Assembly: GCF_007830055.1 (NCBI RefSeq) | Contig: NZ_VLLE01000008.1 | Location: 54,513 to 118,512, forward strand | Reading direction: 5' to 3' | Source: Lacibacter cauensis | GTDB taxonomy: Bacteria > Bacteroidota > Bacteroidia > Chitinophagales > Chitinophagaceae | Length of the DNA stretch: 64,000 bases | Part shown: one piece after another, positions 32,941 to 42,321 of the stretch | Layout of the letters: the number at the start of each line of letters is the position of its first letter | How positions within the stretch are numbered: the first letter of the stretch is position 1 | Notes under the pieces: model-generated | What the model was told of the DNA's origin: nothing | Database searches by the model: none | Seen by the model: the letters and a program-made list of their open reading frames with translations, nothing else | Position numbers and translations under genes: made by a program

Positions 32941-35371
32941 ACTATCTGACATATTACCGGTGTATGCTATCGAGCACGATGCGATCCTTTCCAAGTATGG
33001 AGATGTTACCATTGCGTTTCAAATCGCACTTCCTGAACTATTCACGTTGAGTAATGATGAATACGAAGCGTTTCATCATGCCTGGATCAAGGCCATCAAG
33101 GTGATGCCAGTCAACAGTATTCTTTGCAAACAGGATTGGTTTACAGAAGCAGGTTTTCAACCTGATTACAAAACAGATCAGGAAAGTTTTCTTTCCCGCA
33201 GCAGCAACCGCTTTTTTGATGAGCGACCTTATCTCGACCACAAAGCCTATATACTCTTGACGAGAAAAGCCAGAAAACGAAAGCCCGCTTCTTCCCTTTT
33301 TTCTACCTTACTGCGTAAACATATCGTGCCGGAGGAAACACTGGATGCAAAATTCCTGCATGAATTCCTCAACCTAACCGGTCAGTTTCAAAAAATATTG
33401 ACTGACAGCGGCTTTGTACAACTCGAACGCTTACGTAATGAAGAACTTGCTGATCTTGTCATGCAGTATCTGAACCTGGGACAGCATGATGGCGTTATCC
33501 GTGATATTGAATTTAAACCGGAATGGAAAATCGGTGAATTTCATTGCCAGCTGTTTACCATGGCTGATGCTGAATTTGTGCCGGCCATGTGTGGTTCACG
33601 CATCAACTATGATAAATACTCTACCGATAAAACAAAATTCAGTGTGGGTTTTGCTTCTCCGGTTGGACAACTGCTCTCCTGTAATCATCTCTACAGTCAG
33701 TATGTATTTATCAACGATACACAAAAGCTTTTTCAGCAACTGGAAAGTAAAAAACTGCGGCTGCAATCACTCGCTGCGTACAGCCGTGAAAATGCCATAG
33801 CCAAAGAAGCGACCGATGCTTTTCTGAATGAAGCCATCAGTGAACAACGGTTGCCTGTAAAAGCGCATTTTAATCTGCTTAGCTGGACAACAGAAGCTTC
33901 GCAGATCAAACACCTGCGAAATCTATGCTCATCGGCACTTACACAAATGGATGCCAAACCAAAACTGGAAACAGAAGGTGCTGCACAGATATTTTGGGCC
34001 GGTATTCCGGGCAATGCAGCAGATTTCCCGATGAATGAAACCTTTGACACCTTCTCACCACAGGCCTGTTGCTTTTTAAACCTGGAAACCAATTACCGTT
34101 CTTCGCTCAGCCCCATTGGTATCCGTTTAGGAGACCGTTTAACGGGTAAACCGATTCATGTGGATCTTTCGGATGAACCATTGAATAAAGGCATCTGTAC
34201 CAACCGGAATAAATTTATTCTCGGCCCATCGGGAAGTGGTAAATCATTTTTCACCAATCATATGCTGCGCTCTTATTACGAACAGGGCACGCATATTGTG
34301 CTCGTTGATGTTGGTCATTCCTATAAAGGATTATGCGATCTGGTAAAGGGCTACTACTTCACTTATTCCGAAAAAGAACCAATCCGCTTCAACCCGTTTT
34401 ACATTACCGATGAGGATGTACTGGATACCGAGAAAAAAGAAAGTATTAAAACGCTATTGCTGGCACTATGGAAAAAAGACACCGAAAGCTTCAAGCGGAG
34501 TGAATATGTAGCCCTTTCCAACGCATTGCAGTTATACTTTGACAGGTTAAAAGCAGACTCAAGCATCTTTCCCTGCTTCAACAGTTTTTATGAATTCTTA
34601 AAAGATGAGTTTGTTGCTGTTTTAAAAAACGACAACGTACAGGATAAAGATTTCGACGTTTCCAATTTTCTCTATGTACTTCGTCCCTACTATGCCGGTG
34701 GCGAATTTGACTACCTGTTGAATGCTACTGAAAACCTGGATCTGTTACAGCAGCGGTTTATTGTTTTTGAGCTGGATAACATCAAAGATCATCCAATCCT
34801 GTTTCCGGTTGTAACTATTATCATCATGGAAGTATTTATTTCGAAAATGCGCAAGCTCAAAGGCATCCGTAAAATCATTCTGATTGAAGAAGCCTGGAAA
34901 GCCATTGCAAAGGAAGGAATGGCCGAGTATATTAAGTACCTGTTTAAAACCGTGCGGAAGTTTTATGGCGAAGCGATTGTAGTCACACAGGAAGTAGAAG
35001 ACATCATCTCCTCCCCTGTGGTGAAACAAGCCATCATCAATAACAGCGATTGTAAAATTTTACTGGATCAAAGTAAGTACCAGAACAAGTTCGACCAGAT
35101 ACAGGAGTTATTGGGTCTGACAGAAAAAGAAAAAGCATTGATTCTTTCGATCAACAAAGCCAATGATCCAAACAGAAAATACAAAGAAGTATTTATATCA
35201 CTCGGCGGCGTGGTGAGTAAAGTCTATCGTACAGAGGTTTCACCCGAAGAATACCTCGCTTACACCACCGAAGAAAAAGAGAAAATAAAGGTGCAGGCTT
35301 ATGCTTGCAAACACGGAGGTAATCTTGAACGGGCCATCCAGGAATTAGCCGCAGAATTTACGCACAACTAA
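32933..35371 (+). CDS. traG: Conjugation ATPase TraG (VirB4-like)
   Basis: An 812-residue protein with a VirB4 architecture: an N-terminal domain, then an ATPase with Walker A GPSGSGKSF (near residues 431-439) and Walker B IILIEEAW (near 648). It energises pilus biogenesis and substrate transfer at the inner membrane. It overlaps traF by eight bases. Length is normal for the family. Confidence 0.9.
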   Translation: MRKLSDILPVYAIEHDAILSKYGDVTIAFQIALPELFTLSNDEYEAFHHAWIKAIKVMPVNSILCKQDWFTEAGFQPDYKTDQESFLSRSSNRFFDERPYLDHKAYILLTRKARKRKPASSLFSTLLRKHIVPEETLDAKFLHEFLNLTGQFQKILTDSGFVQLERLRNEELADLVMQYLNLGQHDGVIRDIEFKPEWKIGEFHCQLFTMADAEFVPAMCGSRINYDKYSTDKTKFSVGFASPVGQLLSCNHLYSQYVFINDTQKLFQQLESKKLRLQSLAAYSRENAIAKEATDAFLNEAISEQRLPVKAHFNLLSWTTEASQIKHLRNLCSSALTQMDAKPKLETEGAAQIFWAGIPGNAADFPMNETFDTFSPQACCFLNLETNYRSSLSPIGIRLGDRLTGKPIHVDLSDEPLNKGICTNRNKFILGPSGSGKSFFTNHMLRSYYEQGTHIVLVDVGHSYKGLCDLVKGYYFTYSEKEPIRFNPFYITDEDVLDTEKKESIKTLLLALWKKDTESFKRSEYVALSNALQLYFDRLKADSSIFPCFNSFYEFLKDEFVAVLKNDNVQDKDFDVSNFLYVLRPYYAGGEFDYLLNATENLDLLQQRFIVFELDNIKDHPILFPVVTIIIMEVFISKMRKLKGIRKIILIEEAWKAIAKEGMAEYIKYLFKTVRKFYGEAIVVTQEVEDIISSPVVKQAIINNSDCKILLDQSKYQNKFDQIQELLGLTEKEKALILSINKANDPNRKYKEVFISLGGVVSKVYRTEVSPEEYLAYTTEEKEKIKVQAYACKHGGNLERAIQELAAEFTHN

Positions 35372-35382
35372 ACGGGTTAAAC

Positions 35383-35763
35383 ATGAAACAACTTTTTCCT
35401 TTGCTCATCGTATCGATGTTAGTGATCAGCTGCTCCAATCAAAGCAGTGATCAAACACTTGCTTTCATACCCGGTACGTATGTACGGAGTGAACAAAATG
35501 AATATGGACAAATTGAAGACACCATCAACATAAGCATCCAACATCAGGAAGTTAACAGCTTTATAATCGAACAAAGATGGCAATATGAAAGAATTCTAGA
35601 TGGAATACACCAACAGCCAGAATACAAAATGATCATCGATCTGGGGTTCTACTACCCTGAAAAAAAACTTATGAAAAATCAACGAACTCTTGTAACCTAC
35701 TCATTTGATCTAGAAAAAAATGTTTTGTATTTCGGAAGCCTCCGTTTTCAAAAAATAAAATAA
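35383..35763 (+). CDS. Small lipoprotein inside the transfer operon
   Basis: A 126-residue lipoprotein (lipobox VISC, Cys17) placed between traG and the traI-like genes, with 11 and 6 bp to its neighbours. The mature domain is beta-rich. It is a plausible accessory of the envelope part of the channel or an exclusion/immunity-type protein; no family motif is visible. Confidence 0.6.
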   Translation: MKQLFPLLIVSMLVISCSNQSSDQTLAFIPGTYVRSEQNEYGQIEDTINISIQHQEVNSFIIEQRWQYERILDGIHQQPEYKMIIDLGFYYPEKKLMKNQRTLVTYSFDLEKNVLYFGSLRFQKIK

Positions 35764-35769
35764 TTCAGT

Positions 35770-36453
35770 ATGAAAAATATATTCCTTACCGTTTCACTTC
35801 TGTTTTGTTGTTTATTGGTCCCTGTAAAACAAACAAAAGCTGCTGATCCTATCTTGCAGATCATCAAAGAAGCTGTGATCAAAGTCATTAAAGAAATCGA
35901 TCTGCAGATCCAGCGCTTACAAAACAAAACCATCTGGTTACAAAATGCACAGAAGACTGTCGAAAATAAAATGTCCGAACTCAAATTAAATGAAATAAAA
36001 GATTGGGTTGAAAAGCAGCGTAAACAATACGAAGAATATTTTGATGAGTTGTGGAAAGTAAAAACAGCTATTACCTATCTCAAAACCGTGAAAGATATCA
36101 TCGAACGGCAATCCTCACTGGTAAAGGAGTACAAGCAGGCCTGGGCAGTGTTTCAAAAAGACAAACACTTCTCTAAAGAAGAACTGCAATACATGTATGC
36201 CGTATATAACGGAATTCTTGAACAGAGCATCAAAAATATCGACCAATTAACCCTGGTAATTACTTCGTTTGAAACGCAGATGACCGATGGCAAACGCCTG
36301 GAGATTATCCAGACCATTGCCGGTACGTTGGATGAACAATATGCAGACCTGAGAAACTTCAATGAACAAAATAAACTCATTGCTATTCAGCGTGGACTGG
36401 AAAAAGGCGAAATTGATCATATACGCAAGTTGTATGCTTTGCCATTGAACTAG
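35770..36453 (+). CDS. traI: TraI-like periplasmic helical protein (DUF4141 type)
   Basis: A 227-residue protein with a signal peptide (to about residue 25) and an otherwise coiled-coil composition; 'LQIQRLQNKTIWLQNAQKTVENKMSELKL' is the TraI (DUF4141) pattern of CTnDOT. It is followed by two shorter relatives. Role: periplasmic component of the transfer channel, resembling VirB5 by position. Confidence 0.75.
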   Translation: MKNIFLTVSLLFCCLLVPVKQTKAADPILQIIKEAVIKVIKEIDLQIQRLQNKTIWLQNAQKTVENKMSELKLNEIKDWVEKQRKQYEEYFDELWKVKTAITYLKTVKDIIERQSSLVKEYKQAWAVFQKDKHFSKEELQYMYAVYNGILEQSIKNIDQLTLVITSFETQMTDGKRLEIIQTIAGTLDEQYADLRNFNEQNKLIAIQRGLEKGEIDHIRKLYALPLN

Positions 36454-36482
36454 CTATCGATTTATCTTCAAACTATACAACC

Positions 36483-37103
36483 ATGAAACAACTCCTGATA
36501 CTACTTCTTACATTAACGCTGTTGTCTCAAAACGCAACAGCGCAGACGAGCAAGCCACCCAAAGAAATGATTCAACAGATCGCTGCGCTGAAAATATTTC
36601 TGAAATATGCACGTCAAGGTTACTCGATTGTCAGCGGTGGATTACGCACCGTCAACAACATTAAAAACGGCGATTTTAATCTGCATGATCTGCAGTTTGA
36701 TCATTTAAAACAGGTATCTCCTTCCGTCACCCGCTATACTGCACTGTCAGGACTTACTCTGTCGCATATAAGACTGCTACTTACCTGCAACAAATTACTT
36801 CGGCAGATCGGTCAACAAAACATTCTAACTAAGGAAGAACAGGTTTTCTGTAAAGGTTCAGTCACAATGATGATGAATGTGTGCAAGCAGTATGTGGATG
36901 AATTGACGCTCCTAGTTACAGCCAATGACCTCGAATTAAAAGACGATGAACGGATCAACCGAATCAGTCAACTGAAGCAAATGACCATCCGGCTGGAATC
37001 TTCGGTTCGCTCGCTGAGTGAAGAGCTGCAACTGCTGACACAGAACCGTATAAACGAGCAACATGCAATACAACATTCCAAACAGTTAAATAACCTGAAA
37101 TGA
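36483..37103 (+). CDS. TraI/TerB-like helical exported protein, paralogue 2
   Basis: A 206-residue exported helical protein (signal peptide to about residue 21). It shares with its neighbours the pattern 'KxxxxGxxxVxxxxxGxFxLHxxxxxxLxxVSPxVxxY' and 'LxxxDDERxxRIxxL'. It overlaps the next gene by four bases. No enzymatic motif is visible; it is probably a structural or accessory transfer protein. Confidence 0.65.
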   Translation: MKQLLILLLTLTLLSQNATAQTSKPPKEMIQQIAALKIFLKYARQGYSIVSGGLRTVNNIKNGDFNLHDLQFDHLKQVSPSVTRYTALSGLTLSHIRLLLTCNKLLRQIGQQNILTKEEQVFCKGSVTMMMNVCKQYVDELTLLVTANDLELKDDERINRISQLKQMTIRLESSVRSLSEELQLLTQNRINEQHAIQHSKQLNNLK

Positions 37104-37717
37104 AAAAGATCGTCCTGTTCATTTTTTTGTGCAGCCTGAGTTTTCAAAGTAAAGCACAGGCAGAAGAAGCTCAACAGTTATTATTAAACGTAGAAAAACT
37201 GTTGCAATTCAAAAAAATACTGCAGAACATGTATGACGGTTTCAAACTGATCAGCAACGGGTATAATGCAGTAAAAGATATCTCCGAAGGTAATTTCAAA
37301 TTACACAAAGTATTTCTTGACGGACTTTCCGAAGTCAGTCCCGCCGTTAAAAAATACAAACGGATTGCCGACATTATCGATTATCAATTGCGTATCGTTA
37401 ACGATAGTAAAAAAGTACTTCAGCAATTCAAATCCGACAAACAGTTCAGTACTGTCGAAATCAATTACCTGGCAACAGTGTACGATAACCTGATCCGTCA
37501 AACAATGAAACATGCAGAAGAATTGCTGCTTGTTATAACAGCAGGTAAACTTCGCATGAGTGATGATGAACGCCTAGCAGCCATTGACCGCATATTTGTT
37601 TCTGTTGAATCACAATACAGCTTTGTACGTGAATTCAGTAACAGCACAAGACTGCTTTCTTTACAGCGAAGGTCAGAACAGGATCAAATTGACCGTATGC
37701 GGCTGCTCCATCGTTGA
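37100..37717 (+). CDS. TraI/TerB-like helical exported protein, paralogue 3
   Basis: A 205-residue exported helical protein with a signal peptide to about residue 20. It is clearly related to the preceding one: 'FKLISNGYNAVKDISEGNFKLHKVFLDGLSEVSPAVKKYKRI' and 'LRMSDDERLAAIDRIF' align with it. The three adjacent relatives (35770, 36483, 37100) look like tandem duplication and divergence. Confidence 0.65.
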   Translation: MKKIVLFIFLCSLSFQSKAQAEEAQQLLLNVEKLLQFKKILQNMYDGFKLISNGYNAVKDISEGNFKLHKVFLDGLSEVSPAVKKYKRIADIIDYQLRIVNDSKKVLQQFKSDKQFSTVEINYLATVYDNLIRQTMKHAEELLLVITAGKLRMSDDERLAAIDRIFVSVESQYSFVREFSNSTRLLSLQRRSEQDQIDRMRLLHR

Positions 37718-37750
37718 CAATGACATAGACTACTTCATTCTTTAAAAACT

Positions 37751-38950
37751 GTGTGTATGTATTTGTGTGTAAGGTTCATGATCATAACACTGGCAATTAT
37801 TCTTCCTATGACCGGCATGGCACAAAACTCGATGGCAGGGAGTATACGCAGCCTCCAATCGGTACTTGACCAGCTGTATGAAGAGATGATCCCACTTTGC
37901 AGCCAACTGATTGGAGTTGGCCGGGGAATTGCCGGTTTTGCTGCTACCTGGTACATTGCTGCAAGAGTATGGGGCCATATTGCCAGAGCTGAACCGGTGG
38001 ACTTCTATCCCCTGTTCCGGCCGTTTGTGCTTGGGTTTGCCATCCTTATTTTCCCTTCTGTAATTGCAATGATCAATGGTGTCATGAAACCCACCGTTAC
38101 GGCCTCAGCTGCGATGGTAAAAAACTCTGATAAAGCGATTGCCCAACTGCTGATCATGAAGGAACAGGCCATCAAACAAACAGCCTACTGGCAGATGTAT
38201 GTTGGCCCTTCGGGTATTGGAGATCGTGATCGCTGGTACAAATATTATTACAAAAATCAACCGGAAGGGGTTCTTGAAAGTATCGGCAATGATGTCAAAT
38301 TTGCTGCTGCGAAATTCTCTTATCAATTCCGCAATTCTGTTAAGCAATGGATGGCGGAGGTATTACAGATCCTGTTTGAAGCAGCTGCACTCTGCATCAA
38401 CACCATCCGTACATTTTACCTGATTGTGCTGTCTATACTCGGACCATTGGTATTCGGCATTGCTGTATTTGATGGCTTTCAGCACACGTTAACGGTGTGG
38501 ATTGCCCGCTATCTGAATATTTTCCTGTGGTTGCCGGTTGCCAATGTGTTTGGGGGGATCATTGGGAAGATACAGGAGAATATGCTCAAAGTTGATCTGC
38601 AACAGATCAGCAATTCGGGTGATACATTCTTCAGTTCCACCGATACTGCTTACCTGATCTTTTTGATCATCGGGATCGTCGGCTATTTCACAGTGCCATC
38701 TGTTGCCAACTATATCATCAATGCAGGTGGAGGTAACACACTGATGCAAAAAGTTACTTCGATGATGAGCAGCTCCACAATGGCCGTTGCAAGCGGTGGT
38801 GCTTCCATGGCAAAGGATGCGATCAGCGGCGGCTATAATAAACTGACCAGTTCCATGGCCGATGCTGGGCTTTCCGGTGGCTACTTTAAGGACACCGCAG
38901 GTGGAGGCGGTAATGGTTACCAGCACGATAAATTAAGCGGCAAGACTTAA
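37751..38950 (+). CDS. traJ: Conjugative transposon protein TraJ (VirB6-like)
   Basis: A 399-residue polytopic membrane protein with TraJ features: 'LDQLYEEMIPLCSQLIGVGRGIAGFAATWYIAARVWGHIARAEPVDFYPLFRPF' near the start and several helices up to residue ~325, then a soluble Gly/Ser-rich tail. The start may be Met10 (37778), which gives a cleaner signal region. It is expected in the inner-membrane channel. Confidence 0.88.
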   Translation: MCMYLCVRFMIITLAIILPMTGMAQNSMAGSIRSLQSVLDQLYEEMIPLCSQLIGVGRGIAGFAATWYIAARVWGHIARAEPVDFYPLFRPFVLGFAILIFPSVIAMINGVMKPTVTASAAMVKNSDKAIAQLLIMKEQAIKQTAYWQMYVGPSGIGDRDRWYKYYYKNQPEGVLESIGNDVKFAAAKFSYQFRNSVKQWMAEVLQILFEAAALCINTIRTFYLIVLSILGPLVFGIAVFDGFQHTLTVWIARYLNIFLWLPVANVFGGIIGKIQENMLKVDLQQISNSGDTFFSSTDTAYLIFLIIGIVGYFTVPSVANYIINAGGGNTLMQKVTSMMSSSTMAVASGGASMAKDAISGGYNKLTSSMADAGLSGGYFKDTAGGGGNGYQHDKLSGKT

Positions 38951-39016
38951 CCGTCATTGATTGACGTCAAACATGTGATATGTGAAACAATTAGTGAGAA
39001 AGAAAACGAGTGTAAG

Positions 39017-39634
39017 ATGTTTCAGAAAATGAAAAATATTGATACAGCATTCCGTTATATACGGCTTGTATCAGTGCTGTTTATTACAGGCACTCTTCTG
39101 CTTTGTGTTTTTATTGTTACCAAAAGCTACCAGGCAAGTCAGCAATCACAACAACGGGTGTTTATTCTAGCCAATGGCAAAGCCATTGAAGCCTTTGCGG
39201 CAGAACGAAAAGAAAATATTCCTGTTGAAGCAATGGACCATGTCAAAATGTTTCATCATTATTTTTTTTCGCTTGATCCTGACGACAAAGTAATCCAGGA
39301 ACATATTTCCAAAGCACTTTACCTCGCCGACAGGTCAGCAAAAGAACAATATGACAACCTGAAAGAAAACGGCTATTTCGCCAGTGTCATCTCCGGTAAT
39401 ATCAGTCAGGAAATCGAAGCAGACAGTATTGCTGTCAATATCGATCAGTATCCCTTTTATTTCCGATACACAGGCAAACAACGGATCATCCGTCCGGCCA
39501 GTATTGTAACAAGGTTATTAATCACGGAAGGTTACCTGCGAAGCGTAGCACGTTCCGATCATAACCCGCATGGATTTCTGATTGAAAAATGGCGAACAGT
39601 TTCCAACCAGGATATACAATCGCAAAACCGCTGA
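39017..39634 (+). CDS. traK: Conjugative transposon protein TraK (VirB8-like)
   Basis: A 205-residue protein from MFQKMKNID (39017); the longer frame adds 20 residues between traJ and this Met. One N-terminal membrane helix (about 14-35) and a periplasmic domain with 'VEAMDHVKMFHHYFFSLDPDDKVIQ' and 'RPASIVTRLLITEGYLRSVARSDHNPHGFLIEKW', characteristic of TraK. It bridges the inner membrane and the outer core of the secretion channel. Confidence 0.9.
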   Translation: MFQKMKNIDTAFRYIRLVSVLFITGTLLLCVFIVTKSYQASQQSQQRVFILANGKAIEAFAAERKENIPVEAMDHVKMFHHYFFSLDPDDKVIQEHISKALYLADRSAKEQYDNLKENGYFASVISGNISQEIEADSIAVNIDQYPFYFRYTGKQRIIRPASIVTRLLITEGYLRSVARSDHNPHGFLIEKWRTVSNQDIQSQNR

Positions 39635-39636
39635 TC

Positions 39637-40143
39637 ATGTTCAGAAAAAAACAAACAATACAAACAATCAAAAATGACAGCATGCCAACTGACCGTATGG
39701 CTGCAATCATTGTTCGGATTATTCAGCAGTTGCAGGAACGCTTTGTACGACTTATGAAAGCGATCATTAACAAGCTGGGTGTATCACAATCTAAGATTAT
39801 GTTTGGCGTAGTATTAAGTACTGCAGGATTCTACAGTCTGTACATCATTGGTACAGCATTACTGCAACCATCAAAAGGATTACAGTTCTTCAAGCCATCA
39901 GCTATACAACAACCGGAAATAATTTATCAGAACGACCGGAACGATCCTATGCGATTACCAGTCAAAGACTCAATCACTGCTGCAAAAATCAAGAACTTGA
40001 AAATGTATTTCGACAGCCTTCAAAAAAAGTATTCAAAACAATATGACAGCATCCTGCAATCCCGGCCGGGTTTGATTGATAGCATCAGGATGCTCGCACA
40101 ATTTTATTCTTCACAACAAAAACATGAAGCGTATGAAAAGTGA
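39637..40143 (+). CDS. traL: TraL-position membrane protein
   Basis: A 168-residue protein from MFRKKQ, 2 bp after the traK stop (the longer frame would start inside traK). One membrane helix (about residues 50-72 of this form) and a charged helical periplasmic part. Gene order (traK - this - traM) matches TraL; the sequence signature is weak, so this is mainly positional. Its end overlaps the traM start. Confidence 0.6.
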   Translation: MFRKKQTIQTIKNDSMPTDRMAAIIVRIIQQLQERFVRLMKAIINKLGVSQSKIMFGVVLSTAGFYSLYIIGTALLQPSKGLQFFKPSAIQQPEIIYQNDRNDPMRLPVKDSITAAKIKNLKMYFDSLQKKYSKQYDSILQSRPGLIDSIRMLAQFYSSQQKHEAYEK

Positions 40144-41470
40144 TGCAACGAATGCAGTGTCACAGGTACCTGCAGCAAAAAAAGAAACCGTTCAGCATTC
40201 AGCAGCATTTAAACGTAAACGCAAAATGCTGGTCATGCTCCCCCTCATTTGTCTGCCTTTTATCAGTCTGGCTTTCTGGGCCTTGGGAGGAGGAAAAAAA
40301 GCTGATGATAACCCGCATACAAATACAGCCGGGCTATTACTCAATCTTCCTGATTCAAAACTGAATGAAGCGGACCCTGCTGACAAGCTACGTTTTTATG
40401 AGCAGGCAGAAAAAGATTCGCTGAAACTGGAAGAATGGATGCGCACAGATCCTTATTACCGGCAACGACTTGACAGTAATCACAGCTCAGCAAATGAGCT
40501 GCAACTGCTGACCCAACAGACAGCATCCAAGTACAACTATGGACTGAACAGTTCGCCGTATAGTAACAAAGAAACGAGTAGCGAAGATGAGTTGATGCGA
40601 AAGCTTGCCTTGTTGCAGGAACAATTAGGAAACAATCCTTCCCTTAAAAAAAACAGATCTTCCTTTGTCAGCAATGAAACGGAACCATCATTTAATGCAG
40701 AAGTTGACCGCCTAAATCAGCTCATGCTACAAATGCAAAACAACGGCCAGGATAATCCTGAACTAAAAGCAATACAGGGGACACTGGAAAAAATCATTGA
40801 CATCCAACACCCCGAACGGGTCAAAGAAAAACTCAAAGAACAATCCGCAAAACAACGAAATATTGTTTTTCCTGTAACGGCGAATAAAAAAACAACTGTT
40901 ACAAGTTTGCTGGACAGCAATACAAATGAACAGCAGTTCAACGTAGGTTTCTTTGGCATCGATGAAACAAATAAAGAAGAAGAATCAACTTCCATTGAAG
41001 CGGTTGTGCATGCAACACAAACGCTGGTGCATGGTTCAATTATACAAATGCGGGTTGCGACCGATCTTTTCATCAATGGTATCCAGATACCAAAAGGAAC
41101 AAAGCTAAATGGCAAAGTCTCTCTCAATGATGAACGTCTGGAAATTAACATCAGCAGTCTTCGTTATGGCAAACATATTTTTCCTGTTGAGTTAGAGGTC
41201 TTCGATATGGATGGAATGTCCGGCATCTATATCCCCGGTGCAATCAGCCGTGATGTGGTAAAAGAATCTGCGCAAAGCAGTCTGCAACAAATGGATATTC
41301 TGACGCTCGATCCTTCTTTTCGTGCACAGGCAGCAACAGCTGGTGTAAACACCTTGAAACAACTGCTTGGCAAAAAAGTAAAACAGGTGAAAGTAGTAGT
41401 AAAAGAAGGCCACCGGCTTTTACTAAGGGATAAAAAAAGAGAACAACAATTATCACCAAATAACAATTGA
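40124..41470 (+). CDS. traM: Conjugative transposon protein TraM (VirB10-like)
   Basis: A 448-residue protein from MKRMKSDAT. One membrane helix near residues 35-55 is followed by an extended charged linker and a C-terminal beta-barrel-type domain with 'ATQTLVHGSIIQMRVATDLFINGIQIPKGTKLNGKVSLNDERLEINISSL', the TraM/VirB10 pattern. It spans the periplasm and links energy input to the outer membrane part. Its first ~20 bases overlap the traL end. Confidence 0.9.
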   Translation: MKRMKSDATNAVSQVPAAKKETVQHSAAFKRKRKMLVMLPLICLPFISLAFWALGGGKKADDNPHTNTAGLLLNLPDSKLNEADPADKLRFYEQAEKDSLKLEEWMRTDPYYRQRLDSNHSSANELQLLTQQTASKYNYGLNSSPYSNKETSSEDELMRKLALLQEQLGNNPSLKKNRSSFVSNETEPSFNAEVDRLNQLMLQMQNNGQDNPELKAIQGTLEKIIDIQHPERVKEKLKEQSAKQRNIVFPVTANKKTTVTSLLDSNTNEQQFNVGFFGIDETNKEEESTSIEAVVHATQTLVHGSIIQMRVATDLFINGIQIPKGTKLNGKVSLNDERLEINISSLRYGKHIFPVELEVFDMDGMSGIYIPGAISRDVVKESAQSSLQQMDILTLDPSFRAQAATAGVNTLKQLLGKKVKQVKVVVKEGHRLLLRDKKREQQLSPNNN

Positions 41471-41471
41471 T

Positions 41472-42257
41472 ATGAAACAGCTCATCTTCTTTTTACTTCT
41501 GTGCGTTACCTTGTTTCGGGTACAAGCACAAACGACAATCAGTATAACCACTGATAAAACAAGCAGTCTTGTTTTTTCGAATCCCATCCTTCATGTGGAT
41601 CGTGGCGCAAAGGCTATTCTGGTACAAGGTATCAAAGACGCCCCGCATATACTCCTGGTAAAAGCAGCAACAAAGAATTTTTCAGAGACCAACTTGAGTG
41701 TTGTGACCGTTGATGGCAGTTTATATTCATTTGCTGTTCGTTACCATTCGCAACCGGAAGAACAGGTTTATCATGTAGCTGCCAAAAAAAGTTCACCGCT
41801 ACAAAATTATGCAACAGGCATACTGGATAACCCCCGAACGATCAACGGAATCCGTGATAGCAAATGGGATATGGCGGCAGAAATTACCGGCATTTATGTA
41901 CAGAGTGATATACTTTATTTTCAGTTGCACTTAACCAATAACAGCCCTATTGATTTTGAGCCGGAACTGATGCGACTCTTTATTCGTGACAGAAAAAAAG
42001 CCAAACGCACCGCTCTACAGGAACAGGAACTACCTCCCCTGCTGGTTACGGCAAATCCCGGAGTCATCAAAGCAATGACATCATATACAATGGTTATTGC
42101 TGTTCAAAAGGTGACTATACCGGACGCCAAACAAATGCTGTTTCAGCTGATGGAAAAAAACGGCGGTCGCCATCTGCAATTAAAGATCTCCAATAAAAAG
42201 CTGATGCAATCAATCCTGCTGCCGGATTACGCAGCCAAATCAAACAGTATTCCATAA
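41472..42257 (+). CDS. traN: Conjugative transposon protein TraN (VirB9-like, DUF4138)
   Basis: A 261-residue exported protein (signal peptide to about residue 17). 'KTSSLVFSNPILHVDRGAKAILVQGIKDAPHILLVKAAT' and 'DSKWDMAAEITGIYVQSDILYFQLHLTNNSPIDFEPELMRLFIRDRKKAKRTA' match TraN. It probably forms the periplasmic/outer-membrane ring with TraM. It directly follows traM. Confidence 0.9.
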   Translation: MKQLIFFLLLCVTLFRVQAQTTISITTDKTSSLVFSNPILHVDRGAKAILVQGIKDAPHILLVKAATKNFSETNLSVVTVDGSLYSFAVRYHSQPEEQVYHVAAKKSSPLQNYATGILDNPRTINGIRDSKWDMAAEITGIYVQSDILYFQLHLTNNSPIDFEPELMRLFIRDRKKAKRTALQEQELPPLLVTANPGVIKAMTSYTMVIAVQKVTIPDAKQMLFQLMEKNGGRHLQLKISNKKLMQSILLPDYAAKSNSIP

Positions 42258-42321
42258 TCAATTTGGATGAATACAATCCTATCTACCGCAATCGCAGATC
42301 CAAAAGAACAAATGTATAAAC

